Notes under the pieces: generated by a model
Databases searched by the model: none
Told to the model about the DNA's origin: nothing
The model's input: only the letters and a program-made list of their open reading frames with translations
Position numbers and translations under genes: made by a program
Shown here: positions 28,424 to 39,300 of the stretch, in pieces
Position numbering within the stretch: the stretch's first letter is position 1
Layout: every line of letters starts with the position of its first letter
NCBI RefSeq assembly: GCF_036711975.1
Contig: NC_091966.1
Coordinates: forward strand, 14,577,501-14,641,500
DNA from: Onthophagus taurus
Lineage: Eukaryota; Arthropoda; Insecta; Coleoptera; Scarabaeidae
Reading direction: 5' to 3'
DNA length: 64,000 bases

Positions 28424-30514
28424 ATATTTAGATGTGCTCTTGAAAGTTTACCTTTATGGGAGATTTACGATATTGATAATGTAGATGATAAGGTTTCTCA
28501 TTTTTCTAATTTAATTACATCAATATTTGATTGGTTTGCACCTACTAAAATTCTCCGTTTCTCAAAGCCTCCTGCTCCGTGGTTGACGGATAATCTAAAA
28601 CTTATGATGAGTATGAGAGATTCTGCTATGAGACGATTCAAACGTACCCGTAATCCTGAACATTTTAATTATTACAAGCAATTGCGTAACCTCACTAATA
28701 CGGCAGTTATTAATGAAAAGAAGTCGTACATTAATACCAGAATTCGGGCAACTAATCGGAATGAACTTTGGAAAGTGTTTAAAACTCTGAATATTCACTC
28801 GAAATCCAAAACTAACAGTGTCCCCGATTACCTCAAACGCGTTGATGATATTAATAATCATTTTGTCGATTCTATTCCTGCTATTGCACCCGATGTAAAT
28901 CTTATCAATCGGTACATGACTTCGCGCCATAAAAATTTTACAACTGAATTTGATTTCTGTCTTGTGGACGATATGGAGATGGAAAATGTTATATTCTCAA
29001 TCACGTCTAATTCAGCCGGATCAGATAAAATTGATATTAAAATGATACAGTTTTCTTGTCCGGTTATAATTCCATATATTACCCATATCATTAATTTCTG
29101 TTTGATGAATGGTGTCTTTCCCGAGGCCTGGAAACAAGCAATTGTTGTACCAATTCCTAAGAAACCTCAGCCCAAAGCTCTAAATGACTTAAGACCTATA
29201 AGTTTGTTACCAGTTGTATCTAAAATTCTGGAGAAAGTGGTAGCAAAACAGGTCATTACGTACTTGGAAGGGTTAGATGTTTTGGGAGACACGCAGTCAG
29301 GCTTTCGGTTGGCGCACAGCTGTGCTACTGCATTGACTCTCATAGTTGATGATATTCTACAGGCAGCAGACAATAATAAAATAAGTATTTTAGTTTTGTT
29401 AGATTACAGCAAAGCTTTCGATACTGTCAACCATGATCTGCTTGCATCCATTTTATATCACATTGGCTTTAATAGAAACGTTTTAAATTTTTTTAAATCC
29501 TATCTTTTCGGTAGACAGCAATGTGTGGGTATTGACTGCGAATTCTTTTCATATAGGAGTGTTAATTTGGGAGTCCCGCAGGGCTCAGTATTGGGTCCGG
29601 TATTGTTTTCTATTTATACCCACAATATTACGCAATGTGTTGCTCATACGAATATACATAGATATGCTGACGATACCCAGTTATATCACTTCTTTGCACT
29701 TCATGATGCTCTACAAGAAACTAATAGAATTAATGACGATCTGAAGTCATTGGATAAAATCTCAAGGAATCACTCTTTAATTGTAAATCCCACCAAGTCC
29801 GTCGCTATTATTTTTGCAAGATCACAAGTCCGAACGCAACTTAAAAATGAACTTAATTTGGTTATGGGAAATAGGAAAATTGAGTTCTGCGATAATGCTC
29901 TCGACTTGGGACTTATATTAGATTCTGATTTGAGATTTGAGCAGCATGTAGGAAAATGCATTAGAGCAGCTTTTGCTAATCTAAAGAGACTGTACGGTAG
30001 CAGATCAGTTCTCGATCAAGCTAACCGTATAATGTTATGTGATGCCCTGGTTTTGTCGCATTTTAACTATGGTAGCGTGGTGTATGGCCCTTGTTTATCT
30101 GCGACTGTCGCTGCAAGGATACAAAGAGTCCAAAATGCGCGTGTGAGGTTTGTGTGTGGTTTGCGAAGGCGCGATCATGTATCGTCCAAGCTGGGTGAAA
30201 TTGAATGGTTGAATATGGTTAATCGTCGAAAATTGGGATACGCTATGTTCTGTCGAAGAATTATCGAATCTAAGAAACCATTTTATTTATATAGTAGGAT
30301 CGAATTCCGTAGAGATGCTCATACTGTCAATTTGCGAAATAAAAATTTGATTGCACCTCCGATACATAGAACTACTCTGTATGAAAGATCTTTCTCATAT
30401 CAGATATCAAAAATATGGTACTGTCTCCCGGTTGGTCCCTATTGCAGCTTAGCTACTTTTAGAAGTCGTTATCGAAACCATCTATTGCAGAGTCAGGGTG
30501 TAGAGCACGTGTAG
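28424..30514 (+). CDS. Jockey-type reverse transcriptase ORF2, N-terminally truncated
   Basis: Open frame of 696 codons with no internal stop. It enters after the endonuclease domain (…ALESLPLWEIYDIDNVDDK) and then carries the linker APWLTDNLKLMM. RT blocks follow in order: DLRPISLLPVVSKILEKVV (about 29185-29245), SGFRLAHSCATALT, LLDYSKAFDTVNHDLL (29395-29440), GVPQGSVLGPVLFSIY (29570-29620), RYADDTQLYH (29660-29690) as the catalytic Y-A-D-D, then thumb and C-terminal region, ending ...RSRYRNHLLQSQGVEHV. No intact start codon at its true 5' end remains, so it cannot produce the full protein. The lack of stops indicates a recent insertion. Confidence 0.9.
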   Translation: MFRCALESLPLWEIYDIDNVDDKVSHFSNLITSIFDWFAPTKILRFSKPPAPWLTDNLKLMMSMRDSAMRRFKRTRNPEHFNYYKQLRNLTNTAVINEKKSYINTRIRATNRNELWKVFKTLNIHSKSKTNSVPDYLKRVDDINNHFVDSIPAIAPDVNLINRYMTSRHKNFTTEFDFCLVDDMEMENVIFSITSNSAGSDKIDIKMIQFSCPVIIPYITHIINFCLMNGVFPEAWKQAIVVPIPKKPQPKALNDLRPISLLPVVSKILEKVVAKQVITYLEGLDVLGDTQSGFRLAHSCATALTLIVDDILQAADNNKISILVLLDYSKAFDTVNHDLLASILYHIGFNRNVLNFFKSYLFGRQQCVGIDCEFFSYRSVNLGVPQGSVLGPVLFSIYTHNITQCVAHTNIHRYADDTQLYHFFALHDALQETNRINDDLKSLDKISRNHSLIVNPTKSVAIIFARSQVRTQLKNELNLVMGNRKIEFCDNALDLGLILDSDLRFEQHVGKCIRAAFANLKRLYGSRSVLDQANRIMLCDALVLSHFNYGSVVYGPCLSATVAARIQRVQNARVRFVCGLRRRDHVSSKLGEIEWLNMVNRRKLGYAMFCRRIIESKKPFYLYSRIEFRRDAHTVNLRNKNLIAPPIHRTTLYERSFSYQISKIWYCLPVGPYCSLATFRSRYRNHLLQSQGVEHV

Positions 30515-30786
30515 CGAGCGGAAGTCGCCCTGTGACGCGGCATTATTTTGTTTTGTTTAAATTCCCATAAAATTTTATTTTGATAAGTGAAGCTCAGGTC
30601 AAGTGGAAGAACAGATCATGCATTTCAGGATGGATGACCTGAACTTCGCCTTTTGCCCATTTTTTTTTCTATTATAGGTATTTTCTATTTGTTTTTTTTG
30701 TAACTATCTTTATGTTTTAATTGTAATTATATTATCTTTTTTGTATTTGTATTTGTATGGGCAATAAAGTCATTATTATTATTATT
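28424..30786 (+). mobile_element. Jockey-clade non-LTR retrotransposon, 5'-truncated, inserted in piggyBac
   Basis: Begins abruptly inside the coding frame (a stop codon from the flanking DNA sits at 28421-28423), continues with an unbroken RT frame to 30514, then a 3' UTR with a GCAATAAAG-like signal near 30760 and an ATT-repeat tail ending about 30786. This is the classic shape of a 5'-truncated, target-primed insertion. On the right the piggyBac sequence resumes. A possible target duplication is only about 4 bp (ATGA on both sides), which I cannot call firmly. Confidence 0.85.
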
Positions 30787-30787
30787 A
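30762..30787 (+). repeat. ATT microsatellite tail of the Jockey element
   Basis: About six ATT units directly after CAATAAAGTC. This replaces a poly(A) tail, as in several Jockey/CR1-type elements. Confidence 0.8.
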
Positions 30788-30887
30788 TATGACGAAAAGA
30801 AAATTTCTTCTGATGGATATGACGAATATATACGTGGCCACTAGGAGAGCTACTACCTGCAGCCTATCAAGCCGCTTAACGGGTTAA

Positions 30888-31693
30888 TAATTATCAGGGT
30901 GATAACATAATACAGGATCGAGAAGTTATGTGGTGTACATACCCGTAATTAACTCCTCTCAAGATGTCCTGTGTCTATTGTATTAATTAGTGCCAATTAT
31001 TTTTTTATATAGCAATAATAATAATAATCAATAATTTGTATTCGAATAAAACCTTATATGTATCTTTCAGAAAAGAAATTTTTCTGTGTGTTAGTGATTA
31101 CTTTACAAACTTTGGTAATATTACATCAAAGTATTAAGCAATACCTTAATTGAACGCAGTGTAATTGAAAAGACAACTTTAATCCATCAACAACAATTTC
31201 CATCTGTCAAGAAAAATAATGCAAAGATAAAACCTTAAATCAATTGCAATAAGATATAAATTAATTCGTTTTAAATTGTTTTGTTCTTTTTAGATCAATT
31301 TAGGTACGATATTTATCTAATCACGTACTAATTTACATTGAAGTGGACGATATTATCATGTTAATCTGTAAAGTCCCTAGCTAATATATGTTAATGTAAG
31401 AGATAAAAACCAAATGTAATTATAATAAATACAATTTATAAACAATTACTGTTTTAAGTATTGACCTCAACTGATATAGATTCCATATGATTAAGAAACA
31501 GGTTCGCTTTTCAGTCATTACTTGCATTATTTTCATCGTGAGTTTTATGCATTTATATAAAAAGAATTATCTATGGAGTGGTCTGAATATCTCCACTAAG
31601 ATATAAAAAAAAACAAAAATAATCTAAAAATAAAGTAAATATAGTTAGTCTAAGATAAAAGCAAAACTTAAAAAATAACGATAGTGTGATAGG
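30888..31693. other. intergenic, upstream of carboxypeptidase 1
   Basis: About 0.8 kb of AT-rich DNA to the right of the piggyBac terminus. No coding frame. It probably holds the distal control region of the first carboxypeptidase gene; I see no defined site except the TATA box at its right end. Confidence 0.5.
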
Positions 31694-31807
31694 TATAAAA
31701 GGTCGCTAGTTGACAATTTTTGTTAGTGATTTATTTACAGATACAAGGTAAGAATAATTCCAAACACCTAATACTCTTAATAAATATAATTTTCGTTATA
31801 CAAACAG
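31694..31807 (+). promoter_or_regulatory. CP1 core promoter and 5' UTR intron
   Basis: TATAAAAG at 31694-31701. A short non-coding leader then ends in AAG followed by GTAAGA at 31748, and a 60-bp intron closes with CAG at 31805-31807, three bases before the ATG. All four carboxypeptidases share this TATA-leader-microintron layout, which supports the choice of starts. Confidence 0.75.
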
Positions 31808-31810
31808 AAA

Positions 31811-33307
31811 ATGAAAGTTCTTGGTCTTTTACTTCTTTTGGGATGCGCTTTCGCGTCCCAAGTACGTTTCGACAACTTCAAAGTATACCGAGTAACTCCC
31901 CAAAATGAAGAGCAATTAAAAGCTCTCCATAACTTGGAAGAATTCCACACCGCCTACAACTTCTGGAGTGGTGTATCTTCTATTGGTACTCCAGTTGACA
32001 TCATGGTACCTCCTCACATGAATTTGGACTTCCAAGATTTCTTGAAACTCCTTAACATGGAAGGTAAAGTTTTCATTGAAAACGTTCAAGAGAGAATCGA
32101 CGGTGAAAAAAGTTTAATTCAAACTAAATCTTATGGATGGACTGATTATTACAGATTAGATGAAGTGAGTTCGAAAAATTTTTAGGGAATTAGTTTGTTT
32201 ATGGCAAATTTTATTCTAGATTTATGCTTGGCTTGAGGATGTAGCTGAACAACACTCTGATAAAGTAAAAGTTATCGTTGGTGGTCAATCATATGAAGGA
32301 AGACAAATTAAAGGTGTTTACGTTTCTTTCTCTTCTGATAATGAAAACAAAGCTGTCTTTGTCGAAGGTGGAATTCACGCTCGTGAATGGTACATTTATT
32401 TTAATTTCTATTGAATAGTGTTTATAAATTTGCGATTTTAGGATTACTCCAGCTGTTGTAACTTACATTTTAAACGAAATCTTAACCAGCACTGATGCTT
32501 CTGTTCGTGAAGTTGTTGAATCTTACGATTGGTATATTTTCCCTAATGTTAATCCCGATGGTTATGAATATACTCACACAAACGTAAGAATTATTAATAT
32601 AAAAGTATGATTTTATTACTTTTTTATGTTTTAGAATCGTTTGTGGCGTAAAACCAGAGTACCGTATGCATCTGGCTGTTATGGTGCTGATCCAAATCGT
32701 AACTGGGGTTATGAATGGATGAACGGTGGAGCTAGCAACAATCCATGCCAAGAAACTTATGCTGGACCAAGTGCTTTCTCTGAACCATGCACTAAAACAT
32801 TAAGTGATTTCATCACCACCATTCAAGATAAACTTGTCGCTTACTTAGCTTTCCATTCTTATTCTCAATTATTGTTGATTCCTTATGGCCATACTTCAGC
32901 TCATTTAGACAACTATGATGAATTGGTATAATCATATAATTACATAAATACACAAGATATATATTTTTTTGTTTTTAGATGGAAGTCGGTGCTAAAGCCA
33001 AAGAAGCTTTGGCTCAACGTTATGGTACCAAATACACTGTTGGTAACATTGTTGAAGCTATTTGTAAGTATTTTTAGTTTTTAATAATCAAACAAATATT
33101 TAATTTGATTTTGTTTTTTTAGATGTTGCCAGTGGTGGAAGTATGGATTGGGTAAAAGGAAACTATGGAACTCGTGTTACTTACACTTGGGAACTTCGTG
33201 ATCAAGGTCAATACGGTTTCATTCTTCCAGCCAATCAAATCATACCAACTGGTGAAGAAACTTTAGATTCGGTAATCACCATATTGAGTGAATTTAATAA
33301 CAAATAA
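31811..33307 (+). CDS. zinc carboxypeptidase A-like 1 (M14A), secreted proenzyme
   Basis: Secreted digestive-type metallocarboxypeptidase that removes C-terminal residues from peptides. Coding exons 31811-32164, 32220-32389, 32442-32583, 32635-32925, 32979-33063, 33123-33307 join to 408 residues. Signal peptide MKVLGLLLLLGCAFAS, then an M14 pro-domain (to about residue 105), then the catalytic domain. Bovine-CPA numbering: zinc ligands H69 and E72 in GGIHAREW, H196 in AFHSYSQ; R127 in LWRKTR; N144-R145 in DPNRNW; Y248 in the exon 5/6 junction; E270 in WELRD. The Cys pair C138/C161 is present. Position 255 (bottom of the S1' pocket) is Met in SGGSMDW, not Asp, so A-type specificity for non-basic side chains is expected. 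AATAAA at 33340-33345. First of four tandem paralogues. Confidence 0.95.
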
Positions 33308-33523
33308 TTTTTTAAATTAAATTGAAACCGTTTAAATGAAATAAATTTGTTAATTTTAATAAAATGTTTTGAAACTCTTATTTTTTTATGTCCCAATCAT
33401 TTTTTAAGTGTTCCACTTGAGATGAAACATAAAAATATAACAAAAAAAACGTTTTGAAATTTTGTGGGATGATTGAAGTAATCAATAAAAAAATCCAAGA
33501 CAGTTTGATTCTGTGATAAGATT

Positions 33524-33650
33524 TATAAAAGATTTATAAATAGATGATGTTTCGGCACTTTTTTTCATTAATTTAATTATAAGTGTTAATAACGGTGAGT
33601 TTTTTTATCCCACATAATAAAAAATATAAATATAAAATTGACTTTTAAAG
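33524..33650 (+). promoter_or_regulatory. CP2 core promoter and 5' UTR intron
   Basis: TATAAAAG at 33524-33531, leader ending at 33594, then an intron from GTGAGT (33595) to AAAG (33650), six bases ahead of the ATG. The whole regulatory gap between CP1 and CP2 is only 350 bp. Confidence 0.7.
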
Positions 33651-33656
33651 GTAAAC

Positions 33657-35159
33657 ATGAAGCTGTTATTTTTCACACTTCTTTGTGGAGTTGCGTTAGC
33701 TTCCAAAGTTCGTTATGATAACTTTAAAGTTTACCGATCCATCCCAGCTAATGAAGCTCAACTTCAAGCTTTAAGAAATCTTGAGGAGTTTAACAATGCT
33801 TATAGTTTCTGGTCTGATGTAAGAGGTTTAAATATTAGTGTTGATGTGATGGTTCCACCACACATGGAACAAGATTTCATAGAATTCGCCGATTTAAATC
33901 AAATTAATACTAATGTTTGGATTGAAAATGTACAGGATAGAATTGATAATGAAAAACCAAAAATTCAACCGAAAAATTTTGGTTTTACTTCTTATCATAC
34001 TTTAGACGAAGTAAGTTTATTTATTAATGTTGGAATATTGTTATTAATTTATGTTGTAGATTTATGATTGGATAGATACCCTTGGAGCTAGATATCCTGA
34101 TGTTGCTACTATTATTGCACCTGGTATGTCTTATCAAGGCAGAGTCATCAAGGGAATTCATGTGTCTTTCAAGCAAGGAAACTCCCACAAAGCTGTGTTT
34201 GTTGAAGGTGGAATTCATTCTCGTGAATGGTAATTAAAAATTGCAGCAAAAAATGTTTTTATATTCTACTTTAATATTATATCTAGGATTTCCGTTGCAA
34301 CCACTTGTTATATTTTGAACGAAATTTTAACTAGTGAGGACCCTGAGATTCGCGAAATGGCCGAAAGGTACGATTGGTATATTTTCCCCGTATTTAATCC
34401 AGATGGTTACGTTTACACTCACACAACAGTAAATACATAATCTTAATGTTTTAAATTTTTTGTATTTGATCTAATTTGTATTTAGAATCGTATGTGGCGT
34501 AAAACAAGGCAACCACATGGATCGTGTTATGGCGCTGATGCTAACAGAAATTGGGGATATCGTTGGAATACTGGAGGTGCAAGTTCCAATCCTTGTGCTG
34601 AAACTTTTGCCGGACCATATGCTTTCTCTGAACCAGAAACTTTATCTATGAGCAATTACATTTCAAGCATTGAAAAGTTACTTGTTGGTTACATTGGATT
34701 CCACTCTTATTCTCAAATGCTTTTGTTCCCTTATGGACACACAACAGCGCATTTGGACAACTACGCCGAATTGGTAATTTAATGTGTATTTAAAAGTGAA
34801 TATTTATTTTAAATCAATTTTCAGTATGAAGTTGGAACAGCAGCAGTTAAGAGTCTTGCAGCTCGTTTTGGTACTAAGTATACATATGGTAACATAGCTG
34901 AAACAATTTGTAAGTTTTATTTTTTATTGAAATGAAATTACTATATATTTTGGGTTTAATTCATTTTTTAGATGTTGCTACTGGTAGCAGTATGGACTGG
35001 GCAGCAGGAACATATGGAACCCGCATAACATACACTTATGAGCTTCGTGATCTTGGTCAATATGGATTTATTCTTCCAGCAAATCAAATTATTCCAAGCG
35101 GATTAGAAACAATGGATTCAATCGTAACAATCATGAACGAATTCCATCGTAAAGGTTAA
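33657..35159 (+). CDS. zinc carboxypeptidase A-like 2 (M14A), secreted proenzyme
   Basis: Coding exons 33657-34010, 34060-34229, 34287-34428, 34486-34773, 34825-34909, 34972-35159 give 408 residues with intron positions and phases identical to CP1. Signal peptide [16 protein letters not shown]. Catalytic set complete: GGIHSREW (zinc His and Glu; the residue after His is Ser rather than Ala), MWRKTR, DANRNW, GFHSYSQ, and YELRD. Position 255 is Met (TGSSMDW), as in CP1. The C-terminus is HRKG. AATAAA at 35215-35220. The BEL element begins 320 bp past its stop, outside the transcript as far as can be judged. Confidence 0.95.
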
Positions 35160-35479
35160 ATTTGCAAAATAATAACGAAATAATTCCGATTTAATAACAT
35201 ATTTTATTAGATAAAATAAATAAAATCGGATTATATTTGTAATTGTTTTAAAATTAATAAAACACAAATAAATAATAATCTTGATCTGATGTTTACAAAG
35301 TGGTTTTTCTATCCTCACGTCTAAGGACTTATCCTTGAAAAAATTATTCTGAAAATATTGATAAAAACAGCTGCACTTTATCAGATGAGTAGTATATATT
35401 TTTAGAGTGAGATATTAGGTAAAATAGATTTGAGAGTAGATTAAGTAAATATTGACCACTTGAAAATGAATGTACTAAC

Positions 35480-35793
35480 TGTTCACGCACGCTCACAGGG
35501 GGAGCTTGTCCGCCCCGCGCCGGTATGATTTGAGTTGGGTCATGCGCGTGCACCGTTACCCCCGATACCTTTTAAAAAAACCGAACAATCACTCTTATCG
35601 TTTGACTGTCGGGCGATAAACATCGTTATATATTGTAATTATTACAATAATTTATAAATTACTTCTATAGTGTATATTAAAATTAAAACCACAAGAACAA
35701 CAACAAAGGTAAAAGTAAGATCATTTATTTCTTATTATTTCACCGAATTCAGCACCTTCCTCTTTTCGTTCCCGATTTTTTATCGAGCGAACA
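35480..35793 (+). repeat. BEL 5' LTR
   Basis: 314 bp, TG...CA, GC-rich start (GCTCACAGGGGGAGCTTGTC) and AT-rich U5-like part. Preceded by CTAAC. A TATATATT-like word at about 35629 may serve as TATA. Confidence 0.95.
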
Positions 35794-36362
35794 TTGGTCC
35801 TTCGAGCCGGATTCTTATTCCGTTTATTCTTAGGTTCTTGTTCAGCTTCTTCTGCCAGCGTACGTTAGTGGGCCTTCTGGTGATACGATTTTTTATCGTA
35901 TTAGAATTAGGTGATCCGGACGTACGACGCCGCTGTTCGAGATTTTTCCACTACAATTATCCACGTTACTTCTTTTTTCATTCCTTTCAGCCATTTCGAT
36001 CCGAACCACATGGTTCACATTTGGTCTCTTGGGGAGTAAACAAGAAGATAAAAACTGGATTTTCTTTATTTTTCAAAATTTTATTAATTCCGTTCCATTT
36101 TTTCTACACACGTTTTCATTTTATTTATTTTGCCGATATTCCCTTTGGAATCATCCATCCTATTTTCTTGATTTTCATCAGAATTAATTTTATTTTCCTT
36201 TTTGTCATATTCCAGGTGGAATCATTTTCTTTCTATAGAATCCATTTAGTTTTGGAATCATCTACTTTTTATTTTATTACTATCTTTTCTAGAAAAAGGG
36301 GATTATCCTTTTCATTTTTTCTGTGCCACTCTTATTTTTTATTTTTTTTTTTCTCGTTAACG

Positions 36363-39300
36363 ATGTCAAAGAAACTCGATAAACTGATCTTGCGTCGTAA
36401 CACTCTTTTAAGCCGCCTTTCGGAATCGATGATAGCTGGTCGTGATCTTCCCGATGATCCTTTTGAACATGATATTTTTCTTCAAAGAGCCCAAGACTCT
36501 GAGGAGATCTACAAAGAATTCAAATTACTACACAATCAAATCATCGGTCTGATAACCGATGAAGACTTTGAAACTCACGATCAAATTCGTAAAGAAGCTG
36601 ACATTAATTTTTACACCATCAAAGCCCTCGTGCATAAATTAAATCTAGTTTCTCAAAAACTGTCAGAGTCAGCCTCGTCTATTGTAACGCCAAAACTTAA
36701 TAAATTAATATTACCAATTTTTGATGGCAATCTTAAGAATTGGCCTACATTCTTTGATTTGTTTAGCAGTATGGTCCATGATAATTCTTCTCTCTCTCCC
36801 GTGGCAAAACATCAATATTTAATTACGTCCCTGAAAGGTGAGCCTTTTAATTTGTTGAAAGGGCTTCCGGCCACAAATGATAATTACATAATCGCCTACA
36901 ATACACTTAAAGGGCGTTATCAAAATAAACGCCACTTGGCCACTCTGTATTTTAACGAAATTCTGAGTATTAAGGCTGTTTCCGAAGAGTCTTCTAAATT
37001 TTATCGTCTATTAATTGACACATTCAGCGAGAATGTAGAGGGTTTTCGGACCCTTGGTTTTCCTGTAGATGAGTGGGATTTTTTATTATTCAATTTATTA
37101 CTTCAGAAACTTAATCAATCTACCAAAACTAAGTTTGAAGGAGAACACACGTCTTATGAAATACCCACCTACAAACAACTTATGACATTTTTAGAAAACC
37201 AATCAAAGGCTTTTGAATCTGTTTTACTTACTTCTCAAGATAAAACATCTCTCAATCGTCAAAGGCCCCTGTCAAACATTCGTGGAAAGACCGTAATGAG
37301 TTTAAACTTTGAAGACAATTCATCAACATCTAAATGCATTTTATGCTCCGATAATCATTCTATTTATCGCTGTTCATCATTTAACTCAAAATCACCATCT
37401 GAGCGTCTGGCTCTTGCTCGACAACACAATCTTTGTAGAAACTGCCTTAATTCAAAGCATTCTACCCAAAATTGTCCCTCTTCTCACCGTTGTCGTGTAT
37501 GTCAACAACACCACCATTCGTTATTGCACTTTGAATCTCAAAAGAGTTCCCCTGTTTATGTTGGCACCACTGATTGTAATCTGAAACATAACTCAATTAA
37601 TGAAACGAATTCTTATGTCATTTTGCCTATCGCATTTTTGCATATCAGAGACAAATTCGGAAAGTTGCATCCCGTTAGAGCCTTAATTGACTCGGGTAGC
37701 ATGTCAAATTTCATAACTGACAGGTTATCTAAGAAGCTTCGTCTCCCTCGTACCTTTAATTCTTCTCTAGAAATTAAAGGTCTTAATTCAATGACATCCA
37801 TTTGTAACAAAGGTTCGGTTAACTGTTTCATCCAACCTTGTCAATCACAAACACCCTCCTTTGAATTTAATGCTATCATAACACCCAACATCTGCTCTGA
37901 TCAACCGTCATTATCATCCATTATAAGGTCTCATAGTCATTTAAAGGGATTAAAATTCCCTATGGAACATAATTCCAATGTAAGACAAATCGATTTATTA
38001 TTGGGTGCAGAATTGGTCCCGAAGATACTCACTGGTGGGCGTGTACTTGGGGAATCTAGTGATCCGGTTGCCGTTGATTCCGTCTTCGGGTGGATCGTGA
38101 TGGGACGTTCAAGTTCCTCTTCTGGAACTTCCATAGCTACATGCTTATCGACAACGGAATCATCTCTCGATCATTCAATTCAACGCTTTTGGGAATTAGA
38201 ATCAATTCCCAAAGAAGCTTCCTTAACCACAGATGAAAAACAATGCGAACGTCATTTTGTGGAAAATTATAAGCGTACTGTTTCTGGACGCTTTGTCGTG
38301 TCATTACCCTTTAAAAATGATAAACAAGTTTTAGGTCACTCTTATCAAATTGCAGTAAAACGTCTTACCTCCTTAGAGTTTCGTCTTTCAAAAAATTCCT
38401 TAATGCGTAAAGAGTACGTACAATTCATGAAAGATTATTTGGAGTCTGGTCATATGTCTGCTGTGCCGCCCCCTAAAACGCCGTTATCAGAAGCTTATTA
38501 TATTCCCCATCATTGTGTCATGCGCACTGACAGTCCTTCTACAAAGTTTCGAGTTGTTTTCGACGCTTCTATGTCAACGTCCAATGGAAAATCTTTAAAT
38601 GATCTCCTTCATGTAGGACCTAAACTACAACAGGACATTAGTCAAATTTTATTGTTGTTCCGATGTTATCCTTTCGCATTTACCTGCGATATAAAGCAGA
38701 TGTACAGACAGATCCTTATATCTCCAATGCAAAGGGACTTTCAAAGAATTCTGTGGCGATTCTCTCCAGACAATCCAATACAAGAGTATGTGCTTAATAC
38801 GGTAACTTATGGCATCTCCTCAGCTCCTTTTCTTGCCCTCAGAACACTTGTAGAATTATCAGACATCTATCATCAGGAATTTCCGAGAGCGTCCAAAGCC
38901 CTAAAACATAATATTTATGTTGATGATATTGTAGTTAGTAGTCCAACAATAGAAGAAGCACTAAATTTACAAGAAGAATTAATAGCTTTATTAAAAAGGG
39001 GGAAGTTTGAACTCCGTAAATGGGCCAGTAACTGCCCTGAAATTCTAAATCTGGTTTCTGAGTCCGATGTCCAACAACCTATTTCGCTGGACTACGACGA
39101 AATCAATTATATAAAGGTTTTGGGTCTCCAATGGGATCCCTGTACAGATGAGTTTAGATATTCATATTCAGCTAGAACGTCAAGTTGCACAAAAAGAAAC
39201 ATCCTTTCTGATGTGGCACGGATTTATGACCCGCTTGGCTTTTTAACTCCCTGTACATTGAAGGCCAAACATTTTATTCAACAATTGTGGCAAATAAAAA

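Larger units (their letters stand above)
26995..30887 (+). mobile_element. piggyBac-like transposon (decayed), interrupted by a Jockey element
   Basis: Transposase remnant of the piggyBac (DDE_Tnp_1_7, PGBD4-like) type. In order: an acidic N-terminus (DWDHEDDSEDDASDDG, about 27030), a segment KFHRKFWGSNS, then YTNEPISSRIVLELIHRLL and LYIDNYYTSVDLLDMLV followed by KRTDCVGTIRKNRV (27390-27560), then NANMAGVDLADSNLHFNS (27750-27800), and at 27995-28189 a C-terminal Cys-rich domain (CHVCYKKRIRKESRYWCEEC...C...C..H). Frameshifts separate these blocks. Right end: CCGCTTAACGGG followed by TTAA at 30884-30887, the expected piggyBac terminus and target site. The section 28424-30786 is a later insertion. 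The left end was not found. Confidence 0.8.

Noticed and set aside
35670-36362. 231 open codons upstream of the BEL ATG, continuing into the 5' LTR
   Set aside because: The segment is dominated by Phe, Ser and Ile from a T-rich leader, starts inside the LTR and shows no domain; the Gag family begins at the MSKK start.
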